Assembly: GCA_016710325.1 (NCBI GenBank)
Contig: JADJXK010000002.1
Coordinates: forward strand, 1,178,001 to 1,242,000
DNA: 64,000 bases
Direction of reading: 5' to 3'
Source of the DNA: Candidatus Leptofilum proximum
GTDB taxonomy: Bacteria > Chloroflexota > Anaerolineae > Promineifilales > Promineifilaceae
Of this stretch, positions 31,023 to 39,101 are shown piece by piece; the stretch's first letter is position 1, and each line of letters opens with the position of its first letter. A program made the position numbers and the translations under genes. A model generated the notes under the pieces. The model was not told the origin of the DNA. It saw nothing but the letters and a program-made list of their open reading frames with translations, and did not search any database.

Positions 31023-32228
31023 TTAGCTCTTTTTCTTGAAAGTAACATCAGCATACACGGCCAAAACCAGAACAACGCCTTTTAAAAGATACTGCCAGGA
31101 GGGCGCTACGTTAAGCAGCTGCAAGCCGTTCGACAAACTAGACATGATCAGCGCGCCAATCAGCGCGCCCCAAACAGTGCCCACACCGCCCAACGTTGAG
31201 GTGCCACCCAAAATAGCCGCGGCAATTGCGTCCAACTCATACCCTTGCCCGGCCGCGATCGTACCGTAACCCACATAAGAGGCCAACACCACACCAGCCA
31301 CACCGCATAGAAAGCCCATTAACACAAAAACCAGAAAAATATTGTTACGGATGTTAATCCCAGACAACCGTGCAGCTTCCCGGTTGCCACCAATCGCATA
31401 CGCATACCGGCCAAACCGCGTATTCACGGACATGTAAGATAAAATGACCGAAGCAATAGCCAGCAAAAGCACCGGGATTTGCACCCCGTTGTAACGATTC
31501 ACAATAAAAACATATCCCACCACCAGCAAGGCGAAGAAAGTGGTGAGGCCATAATCGAGATAGACATTGGAGAGATCAAACCCATGCGATTTTTTCCGCT
31601 GCCTGCTGCGGAAGGTAGTGAAATACAGGGCAACAACAATTAGCCCGGCCATAATCCACCCACCCCAACTGCTCAGATAGCCTTGCGCGATATACGCAAT
31701 GCCTGGTTGGTTAGCCGGGATCGTCTTGCCTTGCGTCACCAACAAAATTGCGCCGTTTAGAATGAACATGCTACCCAGCGTCACAATGAAAGACGGCACG
31801 TTCAAATGGGCAATGATGTAGCCCTGCACCACGCCCCAAAGTGAACCAACGGCCAGCCCAATAAAAACAGACAGGGTTGCCGCCACAATAGGCATATCAG
31901 GAATGATGTCGGTCCAGATTTCGGCCTGAAAGTAAGCGACTACCACCGAAACAAAACCAGCCAGCTTGCCCACCGAAAGGTCAATATTGCCAGTAACAAT
32001 CACCAGCACCATGCCAATGCCCATGAAGGCTGTCACGGTCATCTGGCGGAACAGGTTAGAGAAATTTTGTGGGCTGAGGTAACGGCCGTCTGTCAAAAAT
32101 GCAAAAAATATCCAGATAAATACCAAAGCTAAAATAATGGCATAAGTCTGAATATTTTGGCGGAACATACTCGCCAATTTTGAGCTTGATTCCGTTGGTT
32201 TGTCTTGCGTAGGAACAGCGAGTTTCAT
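31023..32228 (-). CDS. xylH: Sugar ABC transporter permease (XylH-type), first permease
   Basis: 401 residues from ATG 32228 (MKLAVPTQDKP), with AAAGGAGA seven bases upstream; the frame could extend to 32258 but would overlap the ATPase gene. Around ten to eleven helices; motifs 'VTGNIDLSVGKLAGFVSVVVAYF', 'AHLNVPSFIVTLGSMFILNGAIL', 'RFGRYAYAIGGNREAARLSGINI' and 'AAAILGGTSTLGGVGTVWGAL'. It follows the ATPase gene by 22 bases. It should form the main transporter with XylG and the first binding protein. Xylose is the best guess from similarity. Confidence 0.9.
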   Translation of the reverse strand: MKLAVPTQDKPTESSSKLASMFRQNIQTYAIILALVFIWIFFAFLTDGRYLSPQNFSNLFRQMTVTAFMGIGMVLVIVTGNIDLSVGKLAGFVSVVVAYFQAEIWTDIIPDMPIVAATLSVFIGLAVGSLWGVVQGYIIAHLNVPSFIVTLGSMFILNGAILLVTQGKTIPANQPGIAYIAQGYLSSWGGWIMAGLIVVALYFTTFRSRQRKKSHGFDLSNVYLDYGLTTFFALLVVGYVFIVNRYNGVQIPVLLLAIASVILSYMSVNTRFGRYAYAIGGNREAARLSGINIRNNIFLVFVLMGFLCGVAGVVLASYVGYGTIAAGQGYELDAIAAAILGGTSTLGGVGTVWGALIGALIMSSLSNGLQLLNVAPSWQYLLKGVVLVLAVYADVTFKKKS

Positions 32229-32250
32229 CCAGGATCTCCTTTCTTCAGGA

Positions 32251-33777
32251 TCAGGCAATATTGGTAGCCATCGCCATTATTTTTTCTTGGGTGGCTTCAG
32301 CGACTCGCAACGTGCCGTTCGACCGGCCTTCGTGCATCACCATGATGCTGTCGCTCATCCCCAGCACCTCTTCCAATTCGCTGGAGATCATAATAATCGA
32401 AACGCCTTTTTCCGCGAGTTCATTCATCAATTTGTAAATCTCGTATTTTGCGCCAACATCAACGCCTCTGGTTGGATCATCCATAATTAATATCTTGGGA
32501 CGAGACATCAACCATTTGGCAATGACCACCTTTTGCTGGTTACCACCAGAAAGCGAATTACACTGCGCCTGCAAATTCGGCGCTTTGATGGCCAGATTTT
32601 TTGCCTGCTTCATGCTCGCATCCAGCTCGGAATCTTTATCCAGGCTAAAAAACCGGGCAAATTGGTTGAGGTTAGGCAAGGAAATATTCTCCAGGATGGA
32701 TTTGATCAATACCAACCCCTGCTTTTTGCGGTCTTCGGGCACCAGGCTGATGCCGTGCCGGATGGCATCACGTGCGCTCTTAAGGGTAACAGGTTTCCCT
32801 TCGAGCGTTATTTCGCCCTGCGTTACTTTGCCGTATTCGCCAAAAATTGTCGTCACCAGCTCGGTACGCCCGGAGCCCATCAAACCGGCAATTCCTAAAA
32901 TTTCGCCCCGGCGCAGCGCAAAGCTGGCGCCGCTGACCACGCTGCGCTCAGGATTGTTGGGATCAGTGGCGTGCAGGTCTTTTATCTCAAACAGGATCTC
33001 ACCCGGCTGACGATTCCCTTTGGGAAAGCGCTCTTTCATTTGACGGCCAACCATGTAGTTGACCAGCCGCTCTTCGGTTAATTCGCTGGTTGGCAGCGTG
33101 ATTACTTTTTCGCCGTCGCGCAAGACGGTCACATTATCGGTGATCCGGAAAAATTCTTTTAACTTGTGGGTAATGTAGATGCAGGTGACCCCGTGCGCCT
33201 TCAGTGTGCCGAGAATTTCCATCAGCTTATCGATTTCGGCTTCGGTTAATGCGCTGGTGGGTTCATCTAAAATTAGCACCTGGGCGTTTTCGGAAAGCGC
33301 TTTGGCAATTTCCACCATTTGCATTTTGCCCACACCCAAATCTTGTACCACCGCCCGCGCCGACACATCCAGTTTGTAGCGCCGCAAAATCTCGCGAGTG
33401 TCCGCATACACCCGATTCCAGTTGATGGTGCCTCTCTCTGTAGGCTCTTTGCCCAGGTAAACATTTTCACCCACCGTCATGCTGGGCACCAGGGTTAACT
33501 CCTGGTGGACAATAGCGATGCCTAAATCTGTGGCCTGACGGATGGAACTATGCTCCAATCTTAATTCTTTGCCATTGTAAAGAACGCTGCCGTTGTAAGT
33601 GCCGTAGGGGTACACACCGGACAATATTTTCATGAGGGTGGATTTTCCGGCACCATTTTCCCCACACAGGCCATGAATTTCGCCGCGTTTGATCTGAATG
33701 GACACATCGTTTAAGGCAATGACACCGGGGAATTCTTTGGTCACATTTTGTATATCGAGGACGATATCATCGCTCAC
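32251..33777 (-). CDS. xylG: Sugar ABC transporter ATP-binding protein (two NBDs, XylG/MglA type)
   Basis: 508 residues from GTG 33777 (MSDDIVLDIQNVTKEF), which has GGAGGAG upstream; the earlier GTG 33792 is inside that ribosome-binding site. First NBD: Walker A 'GENGAGKSTL', 'LGVGKMQMVEIAKAL' and 'LILDEPTSAL'. Second NBD: 'GLMGSGRTELV', 'LSGGNQQKVVIAKWL' and 'LIMDDPTRGVDVGAKYEI'. This tandem form is typical of xylose/ribose/galactose importers. It lies after the xylF gene behind a hairpin terminator that should lower its expression relative to the binding protein. It is the only complete ATPase of the cluster. Confidence 0.93.
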   Translation of the reverse strand: MSDDIVLDIQNVTKEFPGVIALNDVSIQIKRGEIHGLCGENGAGKSTLMKILSGVYPYGTYNGSVLYNGKELRLEHSSIRQATDLGIAIVHQELTLVPSMTVGENVYLGKEPTERGTINWNRVYADTREILRRYKLDVSARAVVQDLGVGKMQMVEIAKALSENAQVLILDEPTSALTEAEIDKLMEILGTLKAHGVTCIYITHKLKEFFRITDNVTVLRDGEKVITLPTSELTEERLVNYMVGRQMKERFPKGNRQPGEILFEIKDLHATDPNNPERSVVSGASFALRRGEILGIAGLMGSGRTELVTTIFGEYGKVTQGEITLEGKPVTLKSARDAIRHGISLVPEDRKKQGLVLIKSILENISLPNLNQFARFFSLDKDSELDASMKQAKNLAIKAPNLQAQCNSLSGGNQQKVVIAKWLMSRPKILIMDDPTRGVDVGAKYEIYKLMNELAEKGVSIIMISSELEEVLGMSDSIMVMHEGRSNGTLRVAEATQEKIMAMATNIA

Positions 33778-33821
33778 GAAACTCTCCTCCACGCCAATAT
33801 CTGTCTAATTGCACAATCGAC

Positions 33822-33856
33822 AAAACCCGGCCCCTGCCTGAACAGCAGGGGCCGGG
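33822..33856 (-). terminator. Partial terminator between xylF and xylG
   Basis: Perfect 12-bp stem CCCGGCCCCTGC (33826-33837) / GCAGGGGCCGGG (33845-33856) with TTTTG following on the minus strand. Such hairpins commonly set high binding-protein to low ATPase/permease ratios. Confidence 0.75.
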
Positions 33857-33881
33857 TAATTTTATTTAAGTGAGGGTGGGA

Positions 33882-35066
33882 TTACGGCCGTTCCGGGCGA
33901 TCACCCTCAGGAATATCCCGGTACACGTCATCGTAGGATTGGAATTCGCTCGCCACAACCAGGTCATAGGCGTTATCTGCATTCACCTGGGCCACCGGCA
34001 GGAAGTAGCACTCCACTTCACCTTCTTGCGAAGGATCGTTGGTCAGCTCCGCCATCGTGTAGCTTTGCAGTCCATCCACAGCTTCACCCTTGATCAGCTG
34101 GTCCATAATGTTCACCGCCAGCGGCGACAGGTCCCGAATGTCTTTGAGAATGGAGACCGTGAGTTCACCTTTAACGATGCTGTTCACACCATCAGCCGTG
34201 GCATCCTGGCCAGAAATCGGCACAACGCCAGCCAGACCCTGGGCTTTCATCGCTTGCAGCGCACCCAAAGCCGTACCATCATTGGAAGCCACCACAGCAT
34301 CAATGTCATTACCAGCCGCCACCAAAATGTTTTCCATGATCTTCAGGGCGTTGGCAGCATCCCAGTTGTCTACCCACTGGTCAGCAACAATTTCAATTTT
34401 ACCTGCTTCCACATAGGGGTCTACAATTTCATCCTGACCTTGACGGAAAAGGATAGCGTTGTTGTCGGTGGGGCTGCCGCCCAACTTCACAACTCGGGCC
34501 GGACCATTGGCAGCCACGTCCCAGTTCTCGATGTCCAGCGCTTCCATGACACCCAACGCCTGCTGACGGCCAACTTCCACGTTGTTAAAGGAGAGGTAAG
34601 CCGCAATGTTTGGGGATTTGATGAGCCGGTCATATGCCAAAACCACGACACCAGCCTGGGCGGCACTGTCAATGGCCGTAGCCAAGGCGTCACCGTCTTC
34701 CGCCACCACAATGAGGCCCTTCACACCCTGGCTCACCATGTTGTCGATCTGGTCGATTTGCAGCTTAACGTCGTGGTTAGCCTCCTGCGACAAAACCTCG
34801 TAACCCAGGTCTTCCAGCAAGCCGCGCATTAAAACTTCTTCGTTCTTCCACCGTTCAGTGGCAAAGTCAGAAAACGAAAGGCCCACTTTAATGGTTTCGC
34901 TTTCCGTGGCTTCTTCTTCAGTGGTATCAGCTGCTGGGGCGGCCACGTCAGCCGTCTCATCGGTTGAGGCAGCTGGCTCGTCAGCACCCCCGCCACAGCT
35001 AATTAAAACGAACAGGGCCAGAACGGCCGTAAACAAAAAAACAAACTTGTTATATTTGGATTTCAT
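33882..35066 (-). CDS. xylF: D-xylose-binding-like lipoprotein of ABC transporter
   Basis: 394 residues. Signal peptide with lipobox 'LISCGGG' (Cys near residue 24), an acidic Thr/Glu/Ala-rich linker to about residue 58, then a XylF-type sugar-binding domain: 'VGLSFSDFATERWKNEEVLM', 'GVKGLIVVAEDGDALATAIDSA', 'LGGSPTDNNAILFRQGQ', 'DAVVASNDGTALGALQAM', 'ISGQDATADGVNSIVKG'. It captures the sugar outside the cytoplasmic membrane. First gene of the minus-strand operon, with a promoter at 35120-35148. Confidence 0.92.
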   Translation of the reverse strand: MKSKYNKFVFLFTAVLALFVLISCGGGADEPAASTDETADVAAPAADTTEEEATESETIKVGLSFSDFATERWKNEEVLMRGLLEDLGYEVLSQEANHDVKLQIDQIDNMVSQGVKGLIVVAEDGDALATAIDSAAQAGVVVLAYDRLIKSPNIAAYLSFNNVEVGRQQALGVMEALDIENWDVAANGPARVVKLGGSPTDNNAILFRQGQDEIVDPYVEAGKIEIVADQWVDNWDAANALKIMENILVAAGNDIDAVVASNDGTALGALQAMKAQGLAGVVPISGQDATADGVNSIVKGELTVSILKDIRDLSPLAVNIMDQLIKGEAVDGLQSYTMAELTNDPSQEGEVECYFLPVAQVNADNAYDLVVASEFQSYDDVYRDIPEGDRPERP

Positions 35067-35119
35067 TCCCTTCCTCCTTTGGTTTGGGCGAATTTACCAA
35101 AAAATTGTTACCGCCTTCT

Positions 35120-35148
35120 ATTTATACTGAACAAAAAAAGGCTGTACA
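35120..35148 (-). promoter_or_regulatory. Probable promoter of the xylF operon
   Basis: On the minus strand TGTACA (35143-35148) and TATAAA (35120-35125) are separated by 17 bases, about 55 bases before ATG 35066. The divergent regulator gene starts at 35266, so the roughly 200-base region serves both directions. Confidence 0.5.
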
Positions 35149-35265
35149 CCCTCATCTCCCTCTCATCCTATGAGGGATTCCCCCCTGTTCATTAGGGGAT
35201 TCCCCCCGATAAAGGTGAGAGTTGTGACAGTAGGCATAAACAAAATCCAATGGCATAATAAACAA

Positions 35266-36318
35266 ATGCAAACTGCAAGCGTGCTTTTGGCTGACGATCA
35301 TGCTGTTGTACGGGCGGGCATCCGCACTGCACTGGAAGACCTGCCCAACCTGGAGATTGTAGGTGAGGTAGGTGATGGCCTTGCACTTGTTCAGGCCCTG
35401 GAACAACTGCATCCCACGTGCTTGCTGATCGACATCACCATGCCAAACTTTGAGCCAATTTCCACTGTCCGGTGGATTCGCGCCCGGTATCCCGAACTCT
35501 TCATTTTGGTCGTCAGCGCGTATGATGACGATATCTATGTGCAGGGTTTGCTAAGCGCAGGTGTCAATGGGTACCACTTAAAAGATCAACCTCTAAACGA
35601 TTTAAAATTGGCAATAACTCGTGTTCTTTCGGGGGAGCGCTGGATTTCCAGCGCCTTGCTAGACAAGCTGCTCAAACCACCGCCAACCGATAATCATCTC
35701 CCCCAATTGTCCGCCCGCCAACGCGATATCTTGCGGCTCTTAAGTGAGGGCCAGGACAATCGCTCAATTGCTTGCCAGTTAAACCTGAGCATCAAAACCA
35801 TCGAAAACCACCTCACCCGGTTGTACCGCCAGCTAGGTGTGCAAAACCGCCTGGCAGCGGCCAGCTTTGTGCACGAACATCCCGAACTCACTGCCCACAG
35901 CGGCATGGCCATGCAAAAAGAGCCAGTAGAAGTCCAGCTGCCAATGGATCAGCAGCCGGCCATTCTCGTTGTAGATGACAACAAGCGATATCGCAGCCAA
36001 CTGCGCCGTATGATTGGCAAAGTACAGCCCAACGCCATGATTTACGAAGCGGGCAACATGGCCGAAGCGCTGCGCCTGGTAGAAAAAGTTGTGCCCTGGC
36101 TCTCTTTTGTCGATGTGGTGCTGGCCGATGAGGACGGCATCATCTGCACCCGGCGCATTAAGGCGAAGCTGCCCGCTTCACGCGTGGTGTTAATTAGCGC
36201 CTACCCAGACCGGGAGTTTCACCGCCGTGGCCTAGAAGCTGGCGCAACGGCATTTTTAGACAAAAAGGATCTGGATGCAGCCACGCTGCGCCAGATCATT
36301 CAAGATGCAATCGATTAA
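35266..36318 (+). CDS. Response regulator with REC - LuxR HTH - REC architecture
   Basis: 350 residues from ATG 35266 (MQTASVLLADDHAVVRAG); the frame extends upstream but into the intergenic region. REC1 covers about residues 4-120 with phospho-acceptor D56 ('LLIDITMP'), the NarL/LuxR HTH about 145-205 ('LSARQRDILRLLSEGQDNRSIACQLNLSIKTIENHLTRL'), and a second REC domain about 230-345 ('ILVVDDNKRYRSQL', 'VVLADEDGI', 'LDKKDL'). NarL-type regulators usually end at the HTH, so the extra C-terminal receiver is unusual. The stop overlaps the start of the kinase gene (TAATG), so the two are co-translated and presumably partners. Divergent from the sugar ABC operon, its likely target. Confidence 0.88.
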   Translation: MQTASVLLADDHAVVRAGIRTALEDLPNLEIVGEVGDGLALVQALEQLHPTCLLIDITMPNFEPISTVRWIRARYPELFILVVSAYDDDIYVQGLLSAGVNGYHLKDQPLNDLKLAITRVLSGERWISSALLDKLLKPPPTDNHLPQLSARQRDILRLLSEGQDNRSIACQLNLSIKTIENHLTRLYRQLGVQNRLAAASFVHEHPELTAHSGMAMQKEPVEVQLPMDQQPAILVVDDNKRYRSQLRRMIGKVQPNAMIYEAGNMAEALRLVEKVVPWLSFVDVVLADEDGIICTRRIKAKLPASRVVLISAYPDREFHRRGLEAGATAFLDKKDLDAATLRQIIQDAID

Positions 36319-37919
36319 TGACTAGCCAACCCGTGCTCCGCGTCATTGGCATTTCCAAGCAGTTTGGCAGCCTGGCTGCGCTGCAAAATCTAAGCCTGGA
36401 AATCCGACCCGGCGAAGTTGTCGGCCTGGCCGGGCGCAGCGGCGCAGGCAAATCCGTTTTGATCGACATTTTGGCTGGCCTGCAAACCCCAGATTCCGGA
36501 TCGATCTTTATCCAGGAAAAACAGCTCCAGTGGCCCTTCAGAGCCAGTTCATTTGGCATCAACGTCATCCATCAGGAACCGCAGCTGGCCGAACGGCTGG
36601 ACGTAACCAGTAATATTTTTTTGGGCAATGAAATATGCTGGCCAATTCTGGATAAAGTTCTGCAAATTCCCCACCAACGTAAGATGGATAAGGAAGCATC
36701 CCGCTTGCTGCATGCGCTGGATGTGCGGCTGCCTTCTCTGCACGAGCAGGCGGGCAATCTTTCCAGCGAAAAGCGTCAGATGGTGGCCCTGGCTCAGGTG
36801 ATGGCACGGCCGTCTCGCATCGTTTTGGTAGATGATCCCAGCTCCCTCTTGAGTTTGCCCTACCAGGAACGGCTGCTAGATTTGATTCGCGAATGGCAAA
36901 AGAACCAGGTTGGCGTGCTTTTTAGCAGTCAAAACCTCGATCACCTGTTCGCGGTGACGGACCGCATTGTGGTGCTGCGGCAGGGCCAGCTGGTGGACAA
37001 CTACCGAACGGATGAGGCCAACCGGGAGCACATCGTGGCTGGGTTGATTGGCACAGCCGACCGCCAGCAGCGCACGCCCGTCATCTGGGCTTTAGACAGC
37101 TACTACCGGGCGCGCAAACAGGCCGAAATGCTGCGCCACAACCAGACTCTGCTGCGGCGCGATCTGGCGGCGCAAGACAGCCTGAACCGGCAGCTGGTGG
37201 AGCAGCTGGCCGACCAGGTTAAAGCGCTGGACAGTGCCAACCTGGCTTTGCAGGATGCCCAGCGCCGCCTGCTCACCGAGCGAGAGCAGGAACGCAAGCA
37301 CCTGGCCCGTGAGCTGCACGACCAGATGATCCAGGATTTGCTCAGCCTGAATTACGAGCTGGAAGAAATGGTTTCCAGAACGCTGCAAGGCCCTTCGATT
37401 GTGCCGGAGCTTGAAGACATACGCAGCGATATTCGTACGCTGGTAGAAGATTTGCGCCGCATTTGCCGCGATTTGCGCCCACCAACGATAGACAGCCTTG
37501 GCCTGGGCGCGGCCCTCAATTCATACTTACATGATTGGAGCGGCCGTACCGGGATTGAGGTGCTTCTGGCAATTGATGAGAAATTCGGCCGCTTACCGGA
37601 AGAAATTGAGCTCTCCATTTTTCGCATTGTGCAGGAAGGGCTCAACAACATTCGCAAACATGCCGACGCCAGCCGCGCCGAAATCACGTTAAAGCACACC
37701 TCGCCGCGAATGCTGCTCATTTCAATTGCCGATAACGGCATTGGCTTGCAGAACAGCTTCAACCTGGGGGAGCTGGGAGAAAGCGGCCACTTTGGCCTTT
37801 TGGGCATCAGCGAGCGGGTAGCCCTGATGGGGGGGCGGCTGCATTTTCAAAATCTGGCCGAAGGCGGGCTGATCATCCAGGTGGAAATTCCGCACCCGCG
37901 CGTTATGCCCCAGGAGTAA
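36318..37919 (+). CDS. ABC-type ATPase domain fused to a NarL-type histidine kinase
   Basis: 533 residues, no membrane helix. Residues about 5-245 are an ABC nucleotide-binding domain of the sugar-importer type: Walker A 'GRSGAGKS' (39-46), Q-loop Gln86, signature degenerated to 'NLSSEKRQ' (147-154), Walker B 'LVDDP' with Asp173 where catalytic Glu is usual, and Gln205 in 'SSQNLDHLF' where the switch His is expected. Residues about 265-325 form a coiled coil, then HisKA_3 with phospho-acceptor His334 ('RELHDQMIQDLL'), and a HATPase with 'VQEGLNNIRKHA', 'IADNGIGL' and 'GHFGLLGISERV'. The NBD probably binds ATP but hydrolyses it poorly. It is likely an input module that senses a transporter; see findings. 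Confidence 0.9.
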   Translation: MTSQPVLRVIGISKQFGSLAALQNLSLEIRPGEVVGLAGRSGAGKSVLIDILAGLQTPDSGSIFIQEKQLQWPFRASSFGINVIHQEPQLAERLDVTSNIFLGNEICWPILDKVLQIPHQRKMDKEASRLLHALDVRLPSLHEQAGNLSSEKRQMVALAQVMARPSRIVLVDDPSSLLSLPYQERLLDLIREWQKNQVGVLFSSQNLDHLFAVTDRIVVLRQGQLVDNYRTDEANREHIVAGLIGTADRQQRTPVIWALDSYYRARKQAEMLRHNQTLLRRDLAAQDSLNRQLVEQLADQVKALDSANLALQDAQRRLLTEREQERKHLARELHDQMIQDLLSLNYELEEMVSRTLQGPSIVPELEDIRSDIRTLVEDLRRICRDLRPPTIDSLGLGAALNSYLHDWSGRTGIEVLLAIDEKFGRLPEEIELSIFRIVQEGLNNIRKHADASRAEITLKHTSPRMLLISIADNGIGLQNSFNLGELGESGHFGLLGISERVALMGGRLHFQNLAEGGLIIQVEIPHPRVMPQE

Positions 37920-37920
37920 A

Positions 37921-38925
37921 CTATATTTTGCTTTCGCGGCTGCCACGGGTGGCGACCGGCAAATAACGGTAGGTTTGCATGGCCTCATCCACGCTAAACC
38001 AGGGGGTGTAGCGCGCCGAGAGTTCATCCAGCGGGTAGATGAGCGGCCGTTGTTTATAGGTGCTTTCCAGGATGTAGGTACGGCCGTTTTCCCGGTAAGT
38101 CACCCAGGCATGCGCTCCCGGCAAAGTAAACTCGTCGCCCCACTGCATCCGCCCCACCACAAACTCGGCAGGGATGTTCAGCTCCTTCAGCTTGCGCCAG
38201 GCCCACAGAGCATGATCCTCGCAGTCCCCTTTTTGCCGCGCTTCAAATTCGCCGGGATGCTGCCAGACGTCTTTCTGGTCAAACAGATCGGCATCACGCA
38301 CGTATTCACACTGCCGCAGCCAGCGGCAAATGTCCGCCACGGACTGTACCTGGACGGTGCTTTCACCATTGAGGTAGTCGGTGAACGGCCGTCGCGACCC
38401 CGCGCCAAAGGTGGTGTGATGAATGCGGGCCGCTTCCCGCTCGTAGGCCAGCGGCAGCTGGTAGTGGTGCACCATCAAATCCACCAGCTGCGGCAAAGGG
38501 ATGGACAGCTCATTTTGGTTGATGCGCAGGGAACGGCCGTTGGTTAAAGCCAGTTCCATCACCAGCAGCGGCTGCGGGGAACGGCTGGTGGTCACGGTGA
38601 ACAGCCGAACGCCAAGCAGGTCTGCAGCCGCCAACACCCGTTCATGGAACGTGTGGCGCAGGATGATTTGCTCCGGCCGCAGCGTCAGCCGCCAGGTGAA
38701 AATTAAGCTAAGGTACAAAAACAGCAGACCCACCGCCAGCGGCCACAGGCCAAAAAACACCATCGACGCCAGGCGCAAGCCGGTCTCCGCCTGCCCACCC
38801 CAGATGACGGCGCCGCCGACCAGCAGGCAAACCAGGCTGATGCCGATCCCAAACAGGAATGTTTGAAAACGGCCGTTAAACGATTGGGGCAAGGGTTGGT
38901 GGATATCGACTGTTCTTTTTTTCAT
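37921..38925 (-). CDS. Membrane protein with transglutaminase-like cysteine peptidase domain
   Basis: 334 residues. Two membrane helices in the first 80 residues, a PH-like middle part ('LTLRPEQIILRHTFHERV'), then a transglutaminase-like domain with 'EARQKGDCEDHALWAWRKL' (Cys), 'PGAHAWVTYRENGRTYILEST' (His, with an acidic residue following), the arrangement of bacterial transglutaminase-like cysteine peptidases. The substrate is unknown. It ends one base from the kinase gene stop, convergently, and starts divergently from htrA. Confidence 0.78.
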   Translation of the reverse strand: MKKRTVDIHQPLPQSFNGRFQTFLFGIGISLVCLLVGGAVIWGGQAETGLRLASMVFFGLWPLAVGLLFLYLSLIFTWRLTLRPEQIILRHTFHERVLAAADLLGVRLFTVTTSRSPQPLLVMELALTNGRSLRINQNELSIPLPQLVDLMVHHYQLPLAYEREAARIHHTTFGAGSRRPFTDYLNGESTVQVQSVADICRWLRQCEYVRDADLFDQKDVWQHPGEFEARQKGDCEDHALWAWRKLKELNIPAEFVVGRMQWGDEFTLPGAHAWVTYRENGRTYILESTYKQRPLIYPLDELSARYTPWFSVDEAMQTYRYLPVATRGSRESKI

Positions 38926-39101
38926 GGCAGTTGTTACAATGATACGCAGTTTACTTACAAAACAAATCGCTGTGGAATGGTACGGCCGTTCTCATGCGCA
39001 GTTTAAGTAGCGTTTATCAATTTTTTACAACCTTGTGCCATAATGGCCACTCTGAAATTTCGGAGCCTAAACTTCGGCCCTTACCTTCTGGAGGTTTTCC
39101 T

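Noticed and set aside
33870..34832. 320-codon plus-strand frame opposite xylF
   Set aside because: The minus strand encodes a clear sugar-binding lipoprotein; the plus-strand peptide is His/Arg-rich low-similarity sequence.
35150..35215. GGGATTCCCCCC direct repeat considered as an operator of the divergent region
   Set aside because: Two copies only, close to generic repeat sequence; no symmetry or spacing to support a binding site.
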